Positions 1-7,736 of a DNA stretch of 18,450 nt are shown here, one piece after another (within the stretch, counting starts at the first letter, position 1; each line of letters starts with the position of its first letter). This DNA comes from Candidatus Marinamargulisbacteria bacterium SCGC AG-343-D04 (GTDB lineage: Bacteria; Margulisbacteria; Marinamargulisbacteria; GCA-2716485; GCA-002719695): assembly GCA_003265885.1 (NCBI GenBank), contig QFBQ01000030.1, positions 1 to 18,450 on the forward strand. The letters are read 5' to 3'. Both the position numbers and the translations under genes were made by a program. Under the pieces are notes generated by a model. The model worked only from the letters and a program-made list of their open reading frames with translations, did not search any database and was not told the origin of the DNA.

Positions 1-241
1 GTTTCGATTCTATTGATGGAGAAGGTCCTGACAAACTTTTCAAAGCTTCTTTCGATCTTAATACCTCCTCTCTTGTTGCTGGTACTGGTTCATAAGAGAA
101 GAGATATGGGAGCCTAGCTTTTGTATTGCGATCCTCATTCAAAGCTTTAGCGGCTACGCTGGCTCTCCTTATATCTATTCTACGTGGATTCATAACTTTC
201 GTATTTTTCAATGAAGATGAAAGTTCATTTCCCATAATCAT
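1..241 (-). CDS. Unrecognised protein, N-terminal part only (runs off left edge)
   Basis: An open frame on the minus strand begins near 241 and continues without a stop past base 1, giving about 80 residues of an incomplete protein. Two ATGs are possible, at 241 and at 235, and both follow a purine-rich GGGAGAG at 244-250. The first leaves 4 nt and the second 10 nt after GGAG, so the start is ambiguous. The N-terminus is hydrophilic, rich in Ser, Lys, Arg and Glu, with no signal peptide or membrane segment. I recognise no family. It lies downstream of the truncated symporter on the same strand, about 50 nt away, so it may be read from the same transcript. The gene call rests on frame openness plus a ribosome-binding site. 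Confidence 0.5.
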   Translation of the reverse strand, partial: MIMGNELSSSLKNTKVMNPRRIDIRRASVAAKALNEDRNTKARLPYLFSYEPVPATREEVLRSKEALKSLSGPSPSIESK

Positions 242-292
242 AACTCTCCCAAATATTTATCCCCCTACTTATTTTATACACATCCAATATAG

Positions 293-913
293 TTATCGTA
301 TTTTTTTACACAATAATTTCACTTTTTTCATAGAAATAAAGGCCATTAAGGCAAAGACCCCATAAGGAGCCAACTCCATTACAATAGCTGTTAACTTATA
401 CATCGCTTCTGCAATCCCATCGATAACCTTGATAACCGGTTCAGCTGTTTTTCCTGCAAAGTTAAGAGAAATACCAAATAATATAGCAAATACTATGATT
501 TGAAGAACATTTCCTTCTGCCATCGATTTGACTGGGTTTTTAGGAACGATATTCAATAATGTTTGAGAAAAAGGAACCGCTTCTTTGGTTTCCATTATAA
601 CTGCAGATCCTAAATCAACACCAACTCCTGGTTTTAGAATGGTTCCTAAGGTAAGACCAATGGTGATAGCTACGGCAGTAGTTAATAAATAGAGAGCCAT
701 TGTTTTAATTCCAATACGACCCATTTTCTTAGGATCTTTTAAACCTGTAACTCCCACAACAAGAGATGAGAAGATAAGTGGAACAATCAACATCTTAATA
801 GACGATATAAAAATATCTCCAACTGGTTTTACAAAAACTGCAAACTTAGGAAATAAAACCCCAGATATAATTCCTAATAACAAACCCAATAAAATCTTTA
901 CCCATAGTTTCAT
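293..913 (-). pseudogene. Dicarboxylate/amino-acid:cation symporter (DAACS), truncated to N-terminal half
   Basis: The 206-residue product matches the N-terminal half of the DAACS family (GltP/DctA type), which imports glutamate, aspartate or C4-dicarboxylates with cations. Visible features are an amphipathic start (MKLWVKILLGLLLG), the segment KMLIVPLIFSSLVVG, several hydrophobic helices and the family segment APYGVFALMAF near residues 185-195. After this the family likeness stops and a short basic tail ends at 293. Full-length members have roughly 400 or more residues. The missing part holds the two re-entrant hairpins and the NMDGT-type substrate-binding helix, so transport is very unlikely. 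The start at 913 follows GGAGGA with good spacing; an upstream extension to 1093 is open but shows no family resemblance. It is either a deletion relic or a recent pseudogene. Confidence 0.8.
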
Positions 914-961
914 ACTGTCCTCCAGAATATTTACGACGTTAATTTTTTGAAATCTTTTTCC

Positions 962-996
962 AGTATAATGTATAAATCTAAAACTTAAAACCACAA
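962..996 (-). promoter_or_regulatory. Possible promoter for the truncated symporter
   Basis: On the minus strand TTGTGG (991-996) is followed after 16 nt by TATACA (969-974). A second -10-like hexamer, TATACT, lies at 962-967. This would put transcription start about 50-60 nt before the ATG at 913. The hexamers are imperfect and the region is AT-rich, so chance matches are easy. Confidence 0.25.
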
Positions 997-1052
997 AAAG
1001 ATAGCATGAGTTAGGATATCCCATAGAATGTATATGAAGTCTTTCTACTTTA

Positions 1053-1081
1053 TTTACCTTCATTCTATTCCGGCGTATACT
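1053..1081 (+). promoter_or_regulatory. Probable sigma-70-type promoter for the aminotransferase-pyrC-lipA-plsY operon
   Basis: TTTACC (1053-1058) and TATACT (1076-1081) are separated by 17 nt, the preferred spacing. Transcription would start near 1088, giving a leader of about 30 nt. The leader contains a run of nine A (1097-1105) directly before the GGAAAG ribosome-binding site of the gene starting at 1117. This is the only good -35/-10 pair I see in the divergent gap 914-1116 for the rightward genes. Confidence 0.45.
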
Positions 1082-1116
1082 TATATAAGTCATAATAAAA
1101 AAAAAGGAAAGACATC

Positions 1117-2394
1117 ATGGTTAATTCAATATTTATCAAAGAATCTCAAAAATCTGAAACACTTTTGATTAATGAAGTGTCTAGGTTGAAAGAGTCTCAA
1201 GGTGAACAAATCTTTAAGTTTGGCTTTGGGCAATCTCCTTTTTTTCCTCCTCAATATATTATTGATACCTTGGCAAAATTTTCTCCGAGAAAAGAATATG
1301 TCAGTGTTCAAGGTATTGAAGAATTAAGAGAGGCTATTGCTAACTTTCATAATCATTATGATTCGTTATCTATTCAAAAAGAGGATGTCATTGTAGGCCC
1401 AGGTTCAAAAATGTTGATTTACTGTATTTTGGCGGCCTTCAAAGAAGCGGATGCCATGATTGTGACCCCATCATGGGTGTCTTATGAACCTCAAGCACAT
1501 TTAGCAAAATTAAATGTTGTTCGAATTAATACAAACTATCAGTCTAGATGGAGATTAACACCGGAACTTTTAGAAGACGCATGCGAGAAAAGACAACATA
1601 AAGAAAGGCCTGCCATCTTAATTTTAAATTATCCAGGAAATCCAGATGGTCTTAGCTACTCAGAAGCTGAATTGCAAGCGTTAGGTGCGGCCTTTAGAAA
1701 ACATAACATTTTGGTGATTTCGGATGAAATTTATGGCTTGTTAAACCATGATGGGCAACATCATTCCTTAGCTAGATATTACCCAGAAGGAACCATCGTG
1801 ACTACCGGTCTATCAAAATGGTGCGGAGCAGGAGGATGGCGATTGGGAGTTGCACTGATGCCTTCTGCATTAAACCCTAAGTTCAAGCAAACTGTTATTG
1901 GAATTGCTTCAGAAACCTATTCATGTGCGGCATCTCCTGTTCAATATGCCGGTATTCAAGCTTATCAAGTGGACTCTAGAATTGACGACTATTTGTTTCA
2001 TCAACGACGCATTCTAAAGTTGATTGGACAGCATGTTTATAAAGCCTTGAAAGATATTGGAACGCTAGTGCATGAGCCTCAAGGAGGCTTTTATCTGAAC
2101 CCAGACTTTTCTCCATTTCAAGAAAAATTGAAACAAAGAGGTGTCCAGACTAGTGAATCACTATGTGAGAAGCTATTAAAAGACACAGGTGTGGCCATCT
2201 TGCCTGGTAACGCTTTTGGATATCCAGATGAGCAGCTCATTACACGACTAGCCTATGTAGACTTTAATGGAACAGAGGCCTTAGCTGGATCCGAAAAATG
2301 GGGTAAAGAATCAGACTTAGATGAGAACTTCTTAAACGAATATTGTCCAAAAGTCCTAGAAGGAACAGCTAGACTTGTTTCTTGGCTATCATGA
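1117..2394 (+). CDS. Class I/II fold-type I PLP-dependent aminotransferase
   Basis: This is a 425-residue cytosolic pyridoxal-phosphate enzyme of the aspartate aminotransferase superfamily, moving amino groups between an amino acid and a 2-oxoacid. Visible landmarks are NYPGNP at 171-176 (Asn175 contacts PLP), ISDEIYG at 201-207 (Asp203 and Tyr206), the Schiff-base Lys234 in LSKWCGAGGWRLG, and Arg377 in ITRLAYVDF, the expected carboxylate-binding arginine. The length is normal and all key residues are present, so it should be active. The start is well supported by GGAAAG 6 nt upstream. Its TGA overlaps the ATG of pyrC (ATGA at 2391-2394), implying translational coupling. The amino-acid substrate cannot be read from the sequence; aspartate or aromatic specificity are both possible. 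Confidence 0.88.
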   Translation: MVNSIFIKESQKSETLLINEVSRLKESQGEQIFKFGFGQSPFFPPQYIIDTLAKFSPRKEYVSVQGIEELREAIANFHNHYDSLSIQKEDVIVGPGSKMLIYCILAAFKEADAMIVTPSWVSYEPQAHLAKLNVVRINTNYQSRWRLTPELLEDACEKRQHKERPAILILNYPGNPDGLSYSEAELQALGAAFRKHNILVISDEIYGLLNHDGQHHSLARYYPEGTIVTTGLSKWCGAGGWRLGVALMPSALNPKFKQTVIGIASETYSCAASPVQYAGIQAYQVDSRIDDYLFHQRRILKLIGQHVYKALKDIGTLVHEPQGGFYLNPDFSPFQEKLKQRGVQTSESLCEKLLKDTGVAILPGNAFGYPDEQLITRLAYVDFNGTEALAGSEKWGKESDLDENFLNEYCPKVLEGTARLVSWLS

Positions 2395-3716
2395 TTGAGT
2401 CTCTCTTAATTAAAAATGTAAATATAGCCTTTCCCGACAAAACGGTTTCTGGAGATGTGTTTGTTAAAGATGGTCGCATCGAAAAAATAGCCCCATCACT
2501 TTCTGAAAATGCTGAGGTGGTCATTAGGGAAGAGGGCTTAACCTTGTTGCCTGGGAGTATTGACCCTCATGTGCATTTCAGAGATCCAGGAGCAACACAT
2601 AAAGAAGACCTTTCTTCAGGTTCTAGGGCAGCAGCCTCTGGAGGCGTAACTTCATTTTTTGATATGCCCAACACCAGCCCTTCTACAACATCTTTAGAAA
2701 CACTGGAAGAGAAAAAAGATAGTGCATCTAGAAAGTCATTAATTAACTATAATTTCTTTATGGGGGCGACAACAGACAATTTAGACCACTGTCTTCGTGC
2801 TAAAAACGTACCTGGTATTAAAATCTATGTGGGGTCTTCTACAGGAAACTTATTGGTAGATGAGACAGAGCTTTTAACCCAGTTTTTTAAACAGTCTCCC
2901 CATTTAATTGCGATACACTCGGAAGATGAAACTTTAATTTGTGAGAACAAAGAACGGTATAAAGAGTCTACCAATGTGCATGACCATAATAGAATTAGAT
3001 CAGTAGAAGGCGCGATTAAATGTACTCAACGCTGTGTAGCGTTAGCGTTAAAACATCATGCTCGATTACATATTTGTCACCTAACTACGGAAGAAGAACT
3101 CAATTTTTTAAAGGAAACTAACCGTACTGATTTAATCACCACTGAAGTTACTCCTCAACATTTATGGGCCTTTGCCCCTGAAGTGTATGAAAAATGGGGG
3201 ACTTTTGCACAAATTAACCCTCCTATACGTGAAAAACGACATCAGCAAGCACTTTTAAAAGGCTTGTTAGAGGGCCATATTCACTGTATTGGGTCAGACC
3301 ATGCTCCTCATACAAAAGAAGAAAAACAACAGAGTTTTGGAAAAGCCCCGTCTGGAATGCCAGGAGTCGAAACAAGCTTGCCTCTCATGCTGAATGCCGT
3401 GAATCAAGGGACCTTCTCACTTCAGCAAGTGATAAGTTGGTGTTCAGAAGGCCCTGCAAATTTATTTAATATCCACAACAAAGGCATGATTAAAGAAGGT
3501 TTTGATGCCGATTTAGTGCTAGTGGATCTGAAAAAAAAGAAAACATTTGAAAAGTCTCAGATTATTTCTAAATGTGGATGGTCACTTTTTGAAGGGCAGT
3601 CACTCACCGGCTGGCCTATTGCAACATTTGTAAATGGACAATGTGTATATCGTGAAGGCGATTTCTTTGAAGAGATAAAAGGTAAGGAAATCCAATTGCG
3701 TAATTTGAAGAAATAG
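2391..3716 (+). CDS. pyrC: Dihydroorotase (class I, metal-dependent)
   Basis: Dihydroorotase interconverts N-carbamoyl-aspartate and dihydroorotate, the third step of de novo pyrimidine synthesis, in the cytosol. From the ATG at 2391 the protein has 441 residues. The amidohydrolase metal site is complete: His60 and His62 in DPHVHFRDPG, Lys144 in PGIKIYVGSSTGN (the carboxylated lysine), His176 in IAIHSEDE, His230 in HICHLTTEEE, and Asp303 in IGSDHAPHT. The conserved INPPIR is at 275-280. The FRDPG and GSDHAPHT signatures favour dihydroorotase over allantoinase or hydantoinase. An in-frame TTG at 2382 would add MAI, but the 4-nt ATGA overlap with the aminotransferase favours 2391. No other pyrimidine gene is in the window. 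Confidence 0.92.
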   Translation: MIESLLIKNVNIAFPDKTVSGDVFVKDGRIEKIAPSLSENAEVVIREEGLTLLPGSIDPHVHFRDPGATHKEDLSSGSRAAASGGVTSFFDMPNTSPSTTSLETLEEKKDSASRKSLINYNFFMGATTDNLDHCLRAKNVPGIKIYVGSSTGNLLVDETELLTQFFKQSPHLIAIHSEDETLICENKERYKESTNVHDHNRIRSVEGAIKCTQRCVALALKHHARLHICHLTTEEELNFLKETNRTDLITTEVTPQHLWAFAPEVYEKWGTFAQINPPIREKRHQQALLKGLLEGHIHCIGSDHAPHTKEEKQQSFGKAPSGMPGVETSLPLMLNAVNQGTFSLQQVISWCSEGPANLFNIHNKGMIKEGFDADLVLVDLKKKKTFEKSQIISKCGWSLFEGQSLTGWPIATFVNGQCVYREGDFFEEIKGKEIQLRNLKK

Positions 3717-3742
3717 TGTTTTTAGCGTAAACTAGCTTTGCT

Positions 3743-4642
3743 ATGACAGAAAAAAAAGAAACAAAAAGACTACCCTCTTGGTTTAAATCATCCAAAGGAA
3801 AACTAAAGGCAACCAAAAAATTAGCAACGGTATTAGAAGCCGAAGTCCCAAATAGCATTTGCCAAGAAGCACGTTGTCCTAATCGGTCTGAATGTTTTGC
3901 AAAAGGGGTCTTAACATTTATGATTTTAGGCATTACCTGTACACGAAATTGTGCCTTTTGTTCTGTAACTCATGGAACCCCTCTGCCTCCGAATAAGAAT
4001 GAATTACATTCTATTTTAAATGCGATAGAAAAACTTAATCTAAAGTTTGTTGTATTAACGTCTCCCAATCGAGATGATCTCTCTGATGGAGGGGCAGGGC
4101 ACTATGCCTTTATTGTATCTGAAATTAAAAAAGCGTATCCCCATGTTAAAGTAGAGGTATTAATTCCAGATTTTCAAGCCGATTTTAAAGCTCTAGAAAC
4201 AGTCATCGCGGCAAGACCTGATGTGGTAAATCATAATATGGAAACAGTTCCAAGTCTCTACTCTGTTGCGCGGAGAGGATCAGTGTTTAAACGATCTTTA
4301 GACGTATTAAAACAAGTGAAAGTCATTGATTCATCGATACTCAGCAAGTCGGGTGTTATGGTAGGGCTTGGTGAAGAAACAGATGAATTAATCGAGACGT
4401 TTAAACACATTCACGAACAACAGGTCGACATTTTGACCGTTGGACAATATCTAAAGCCTGCAAAAGATAACTTGGATGTTGCAAAATATTATCATCCTGA
4501 TGAATTTGAAAATTTGAAAGTTCAAGCTGAAGCTATGGGCTTTCCATTTGTCTTTTCTGGCCCCTTGGTTAGAAGCTCATATTTAGCAGATGTTGTGTTT
4601 GAAAAAACAGCCCATAATGGACTCAAACGTATACTTACTTAG
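3743..4642 (+). CDS. lipA: Lipoyl synthase
   Basis: LipA is a radical SAM enzyme that inserts two sulfur atoms into octanoyl groups carried by lipoyl domains of 2-oxoacid dehydrogenases or GcvH. The 299-residue protein shows both iron-sulfur sites: the auxiliary cluster cysteines 40, 45 and 51 (CX4CX5C in CQEARCPNRSEC) and the radical SAM cysteines 66, 70 and 73 (CX3CX2C in CTRNCAFC). The conserved LTSPNRDDLSDGGAGH and the C-terminal RSSY, whose serine ligates the auxiliary cluster, are also present. Length is normal for the compact form. The start at 3743 has no clear Shine-Dalgarno sequence and follows pyrC by 26 nt. Its 3' end overlaps plsY by 26 nt. No lipB or lplA is in the window. Confidence 0.96.
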   Translation: MTEKKETKRLPSWFKSSKGKLKATKKLATVLEAEVPNSICQEARCPNRSECFAKGVLTFMILGITCTRNCAFCSVTHGTPLPPNKNELHSILNAIEKLNLKFVVLTSPNRDDLSDGGAGHYAFIVSEIKKAYPHVKVEVLIPDFQADFKALETVIAARPDVVNHNMETVPSLYSVARRGSVFKRSLDVLKQVKVIDSSILSKSGVMVGLGEETDELIETFKHIHEQQVDILTVGQYLKPAKDNLDVAKYYHPDEFENLKVQAEAMGFPFVFSGPLVRSSYLADVVFEKTAHNGLKRILT

Positions 4643-5210
4643 CCTTTTCTTGGGAGGGACCTATTTACTAGCCTCCATTCCCGTTGCGTTACTTGTAGCC
4701 TCAAAAAAAAATGTAGATTTACGTAAAATAGGGTCGGGTAATTTAGGTGCTACAAATGTGTATCGAGCTTTAGGGATAAAGTATGCACTTCTTGTCTTTT
4801 TTTTAGATGCGTTAAAAGGCGCTATTCCTACCTATGTTGCGATACAACTATTTAACGATCCATTGATTCATATCAGCATAGGGCTTGTGGCTATTTTAGG
4901 GCATTCTTTATCGTGTTTTGTAAAGTTTAAAGGGGGAAAAGGGGTGGCCACTGGTGTAGGTGTGTTATGTGCTCTCAGTGTGAAATTGGGGTTGGGTATT
5001 TTTATAAGTGCAATTCTCATTATAAAGATTACTCGCTATGTGTCTTTGGCCTCTATAGTGTGTTCTATTGCAGCCCCTCTTTTATTTTATGTATGTGGGT
5101 ACCCCAAAGAGTATGTCATAATGCTGACTGTGATTTCAGGACTTATTGTTCTGAGACATCGATCAAATATTCACCGTTTAATAAAAGGAACAGAAAATAA
5201 GGTTTTTTGA
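4617..5210 (+). CDS. plsY: Acyl-phosphate:glycerol-3-phosphate acyltransferase
   Basis: PlsY is an inner-membrane enzyme that transfers an acyl group from acyl-phosphate to glycerol-3-phosphate, making lysophosphatidic acid. All three family motifs are visible in the 197-residue protein: GSGNLGATN (39-47), GHSLSCFVKFKGGKGVAT (95-112), and the C-terminal RHRSNIHRLIKGTE. Hydrophobic helices between the motifs fit the usual multi-pass topology, and the N-terminal segment (about 5-28) is the first helix. I chose the ATG at 4617 because it begins just before this helix; the open frame extends to 4590 inside lipA, but those nine residues have no family likeness. It overlaps lipA by 26 nt. Its partner gpsA, which supplies glycerol-3-phosphate, follows about 100 nt downstream. 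Confidence 0.94.
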   Translation: MDSNVYLLSLFLGGTYLLASIPVALLVASKKNVDLRKIGSGNLGATNVYRALGIKYALLVFFLDALKGAIPTYVAIQLFNDPLIHISIGLVAILGHSLSCFVKFKGGKGVATGVGVLCALSVKLGLGIFISAILIIKITRYVSLASIVCSIAAPLLFYVCGYPKEYVIMLTVISGLIVLRHRSNIHRLIKGTENKVF

Positions 5211-5212
5211 TA

Positions 5213-5255
5213 TTAATACTTCATATATTTGCCCTCATATTTATGATAGTATTAA
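5213..5255 (+). other. AU-rich dyad between plsY and gpsA (possible weak terminator or operator)
   Basis: Directly after the plsY stop, TTAATACT (5213-5220) is mirrored by its exact reverse complement AGTATTAA (5248-5255). Inside it TCATA (5221-5225) can pair with TATGA (5242-5246) across a one-base bulge, making an imperfect hairpin of about 13 pairs. Only four T residues follow (5260-5263), and the stem has almost no G or C, so termination would be weak. It could instead be a binding site. TATGAT (5242-5247), a -10-like hexamer, lies in the right arm. Confidence 0.4.
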
Positions 5256-5314
5256 CATGTTTTAAGCAAAAGAAAATATGGGAATAGTTAGGTGCCTTAA
5301 ATTGGGGAATAAAA

Positions 5315-6313
5315 ATGCATAAAGAGAAGAAAAATAATATTTCAATTTTGGGTTGTGGAGCATGGGCAACATCGATCGCACATGTTCTCAGCGCAGTTCA
5401 TAGATGTAAGATTTGGTGTCATAGACCGGAAATTGTTGACGAAATCAACGTGCAGCATACACGAAAAATCTTGCCAGGAGTTACCCTTAACGAACAATTA
5501 CAGGCCACATTGGATATGCAAGCGTGTTTAGAAGAGGCAGACGCGATTGTTTTTTGTGTAGCATCTCCCTACGTTTTAGAGACCCTGGAAAAATGGAAAC
5601 CCTTTTTTAATGCCGATATTCCTGTACTTAGCTTAACCAAGGGAATTGTATCGGATTCAGATATTTGGTTACGTTCGATGTTTAAAGAGAACTTACCATC
5701 GGTTAGTTATTCCGTGTTATCGGGCCCTAATCTTGCGCTAGAAATTGCAGAAGGGAAGCCAGCGGCGAGTGTTGTGGCGTCTGACTCGATGATACATGCT
5801 AATTTTTTTCAAACACTATTGAGCTCAAATCAATTGAGGGTGTATACCTCTTCGGATATAAAGGGTGTGACATTAGGAGGTATTTTAAAAAATATTTTTG
5901 CCATTGCTGCAGGGTGTGCAGATGCCATGGAATATGGAGCCAATACCAAGGCCTCATTGATTACAAGAGCCTTACAAGAGATGATAAGACTAGGAAATGC
6001 TTTAGGGGCGTCTCCTGATACAATGATGGGGTTATCAGGTTTAGGAGACTTGATTGCGACATGTAATTCGACACAAAGTAGAAACTATAAAGTCGGTTTT
6101 GGCTTGGGAAAAGGAATGGCGTTATCAGAAATTGTTCAGGATATGGGAGCTGTTGCGGAAGGGATTAATACAACAAAAAAAATAGTGAAATATGCCAATA
6201 AATTAAATGTTGATATGCCTATAACCCAAGTTGTTTATGCTATTTTATGTGGAGATATAAGCCCTGAAACTGCGATACAGCAGTTAATGAGTCGTAAATT
6301 AACAATGGAATGA
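5315..6313 (+). CDS. gpsA: NAD(P)-dependent glycerol-3-phosphate dehydrogenase
   Basis: GpsA reduces dihydroxyacetone phosphate to sn-glycerol-3-phosphate for phospholipid synthesis. The 332-residue protein starts with a Rossmann nucleotide-binding site, ILGCGAWATS (10-20). It then shows SLTKG with Lys109, SGPNLALEIAEGKPA (136-150), the catalytic Lys192 in LGGILKNIFAIAAG, Asp245 in LSGLGDLIATC, and SRN at 255-257 for NAD(P) binding. The VAEGINTTK segment lies in the C-terminal domain. Length and motifs are normal. A clear GGGGA (5304-5308) lies 6 nt before the ATG. It heads a new block after a gap of about 100 nt from plsY, and the next gene begins only 10 nt after its stop. Confidence 0.96.
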   Translation: MHKEKKNNISILGCGAWATSIAHVLSAVHRCKIWCHRPEIVDEINVQHTRKILPGVTLNEQLQATLDMQACLEEADAIVFCVASPYVLETLEKWKPFFNADIPVLSLTKGIVSDSDIWLRSMFKENLPSVSYSVLSGPNLALEIAEGKPAASVVASDSMIHANFFQTLLSSNQLRVYTSSDIKGVTLGGILKNIFAIAAGCADAMEYGANTKASLITRALQEMIRLGNALGASPDTMMGLSGLGDLIATCNSTQSRNYKVGFGLGKGMALSEIVQDMGAVAEGINTTKKIVKYANKLNVDMPITQVVYAILCGDISPETAIQQLMSRKLTME

Positions 6314-6323
6314 CGAGTAAACG

Positions 6324-7736
6324 ATGATTAAAAATATACTTAAATTTCTTTTAGATGTGGCCAGTATTCCAGTTATCATTATTATTGCCTACGCTCTTAA
6401 ATTTAAAATGGGTTTTATATATAACGTTATGTTTGATGTTGATACGGGGTTTATTTATAATCATGCTCAAATTGAACCCTATTTAGAGCACATTGTTTTG
6501 GTTATTTCCATATGGATTATCAGCTTTTATTTATCCAAAGTGTATCAGCGTTATTACGGTATTTTTGCGGGAATCAATGAAGTCTTAAATATCGTCAAAG
6601 GGATAACGGCTGCAATAGGGATACTGTTTATGGTATCCATTATTTTTGAGATTTTGCCACAGTCAAAGTCTGTTCTAGTTTATGGGTGGGGACTTGGCAT
6701 TTTCTTAATGAGTGGTCATAGAGTCATCATTAATCACTATATACCTGAAAAAAGCAAAAAAAAATGTATCATTGTAGGAGCAAAAGCTGAAGCTCAGGAT
6801 ATTACAGAACGTATTTTACATCACTTTCAAGGAGTCTATGAGTATTGTGGCACAATTGCTGAAACATGTCCTAAAGACATAAAGTTTACGATTAAAGATA
6901 AGTTTAACTATATTGGAAATTACAAGGCATTGGAACAAATCTTATTAAATCAACACATTGAATGTGTGTTTGTGAATGCGTCGGAATATGATGAGAAAAG
7001 TATTGATACCTTAATTTTTTATTGTGAGGCACAAAAAATTCAGATCTTTTTGAACTATTCGATCTCGTCTCCTTTACAAGGAGTCGCTTCCTATGAGGAT
7101 TTGTCTGGCATTCCATTGATAGGATTTAAAGAGGTTATGCTGTCTAAAAAAAGTTTGATATTAAAAAGGGTTTTTGATTTAGTGATAGCCTTTGTAGGGC
7201 TTATTATGCTAACCCCTCTATTCATAGGTCTCAGTATATGGATAAAATCAGTTAGTTTGAAAGGGCCTGTTTTTTATTGTCAGAAAAGAGTGGGGCTCAA
7301 TAATAAAGAGTTTTTAATGATTAAATTCAGAACCATGAAAGAAGATGCCGAAGATAAAAAAGGTCCCACTTGGGTATCTAAACATGATACGAGGTATATT
7401 AAAGGGGGGGAATGGATACGAAAGTTTTCTTTGGATGAATTACCTCAACTGATCAATGTATTAGGAAATTCAATGTCGCTAATAGGGCCTCGCCCAGAGC
7501 GACCGTTTTTTGTTGATAAGATTTCCCAAGATGCTCCTTATTTTAGTATGAGACATGCTATTAAAGGAGGAATCACCGGGTGGGCACAAATTCATGGCAG
7601 AGCTTTTTTAACAACTCGGCCATTGGAAAAGTTTAAATATGATTTATATTACATAAAGAACTGGTCATGGATGTTAGATCTGAAAATTCTGATTAAAACA
7701 ATAGTGATTGTGTTGAAAGGTGAAGAAGCATATTGA
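6324..7736 (+). CDS. Polyprenyl-phosphate hexose-1-phosphate transferase (initiating glycan transferase)
   Basis: This inner-membrane protein should transfer a sugar-1-phosphate from a nucleotide sugar to undecaprenyl phosphate, starting a lipid-linked surface glycan. The 470 residues divide into about four N-terminal membrane helices (roughly 7-24, 56-72, 92-111 and 116-135), a soluble Rossmann-like region beginning KKCIIVGAKAEA near 146, and the C-terminal bacterial sugar transferase domain. That domain shows KRVFD (281-285) before a membrane-inserted helix, KFRTM (334-338), the catalytic Asp371-Glu372 in SLDELPQL, GPRPE (388-392) and GGITGWAQ (415-422). It resembles the large WbaP/WcaJ type, but the sugar (glucose, galactose or other) cannot be decided. 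A run of seven G (7404-7410) sits in the catalytic domain. The start overlaps nothing; its stop overlaps nadD by 4 nt. Confidence 0.9.
   Translation: MIKNILKFLLDVASIPVIIIIAYALKFKMGFIYNVMFDVDTGFIYNHAQIEPYLEHIVLVISIWIISFYLSKVYQRYYGIFAGINEVLNIVKGITAAIGILFMVSIIFEILPQSKSVLVYGWGLGIFLMSGHRVIINHYIPEKSKKKCIIVGAKAEAQDITERILHHFQGVYEYCGTIAETCPKDIKFTIKDKFNYIGNYKALEQILLNQHIECVFVNASEYDEKSIDTLIFYCEAQKIQIFLNYSISSPLQGVASYEDLSGIPLIGFKEVMLSKKSLILKRVFDLVIAFVGLIMLTPLFIGLSIWIKSVSLKGPVFYCQKRVGLNNKEFLMIKFRTMKEDAEDKKGPTWVSKHDTRYIKGGEWIRKFSLDELPQLINVLGNSMSLIGPRPERPFFVDKISQDAPYFSMRHAIKGGITGWAQIHGRAFLTTRPLEKFKYDLYYIKNWSWMLDLKILIKTIVIVLKGEEAY
7404..7410 (+). repeat. Homopolymeric G7 tract inside the sugar-transferase gene
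   Basis: Seven consecutive G residues encode Gly361-Gly362 and the first base of the next Glu codon. The genome is AT-rich, so a G run of this length is unusual here. A one-base slip would shift the frame before the catalytic DE pair and inactivate the transferase. Phase variation is only a possibility; seven G is short for a strongly unstable tract. Confidence 0.6.

Noticed and set aside
126..365. 79-codon plus-strand frame
   Set aside because: It is antisense to the left-edge gene and the symporter end, has no ribosome-binding site and shows no family features.
914..1093. N-terminal extension of the symporter frame
   Set aside because: The added 60 residues are unlike any symporter, while the ATG at 913 has an excellent GGAGGA site.
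2382..2390. TTG start for pyrC
   Set aside because: The ATG at 2391 overlaps the aminotransferase stop as ATGA and gives the normal family N-terminus.
3616..3933. 105-codon minus-strand frame over the pyrC-lipA junction
   Set aside because: It is a shadow of two well-supported genes on the other strand and has no recognisable content.
4590..4616. Earlier ATG for plsY inside lipA
   Set aside because: The extra nine residues have no likeness to PlsY and would enlarge the overlap with lipA.
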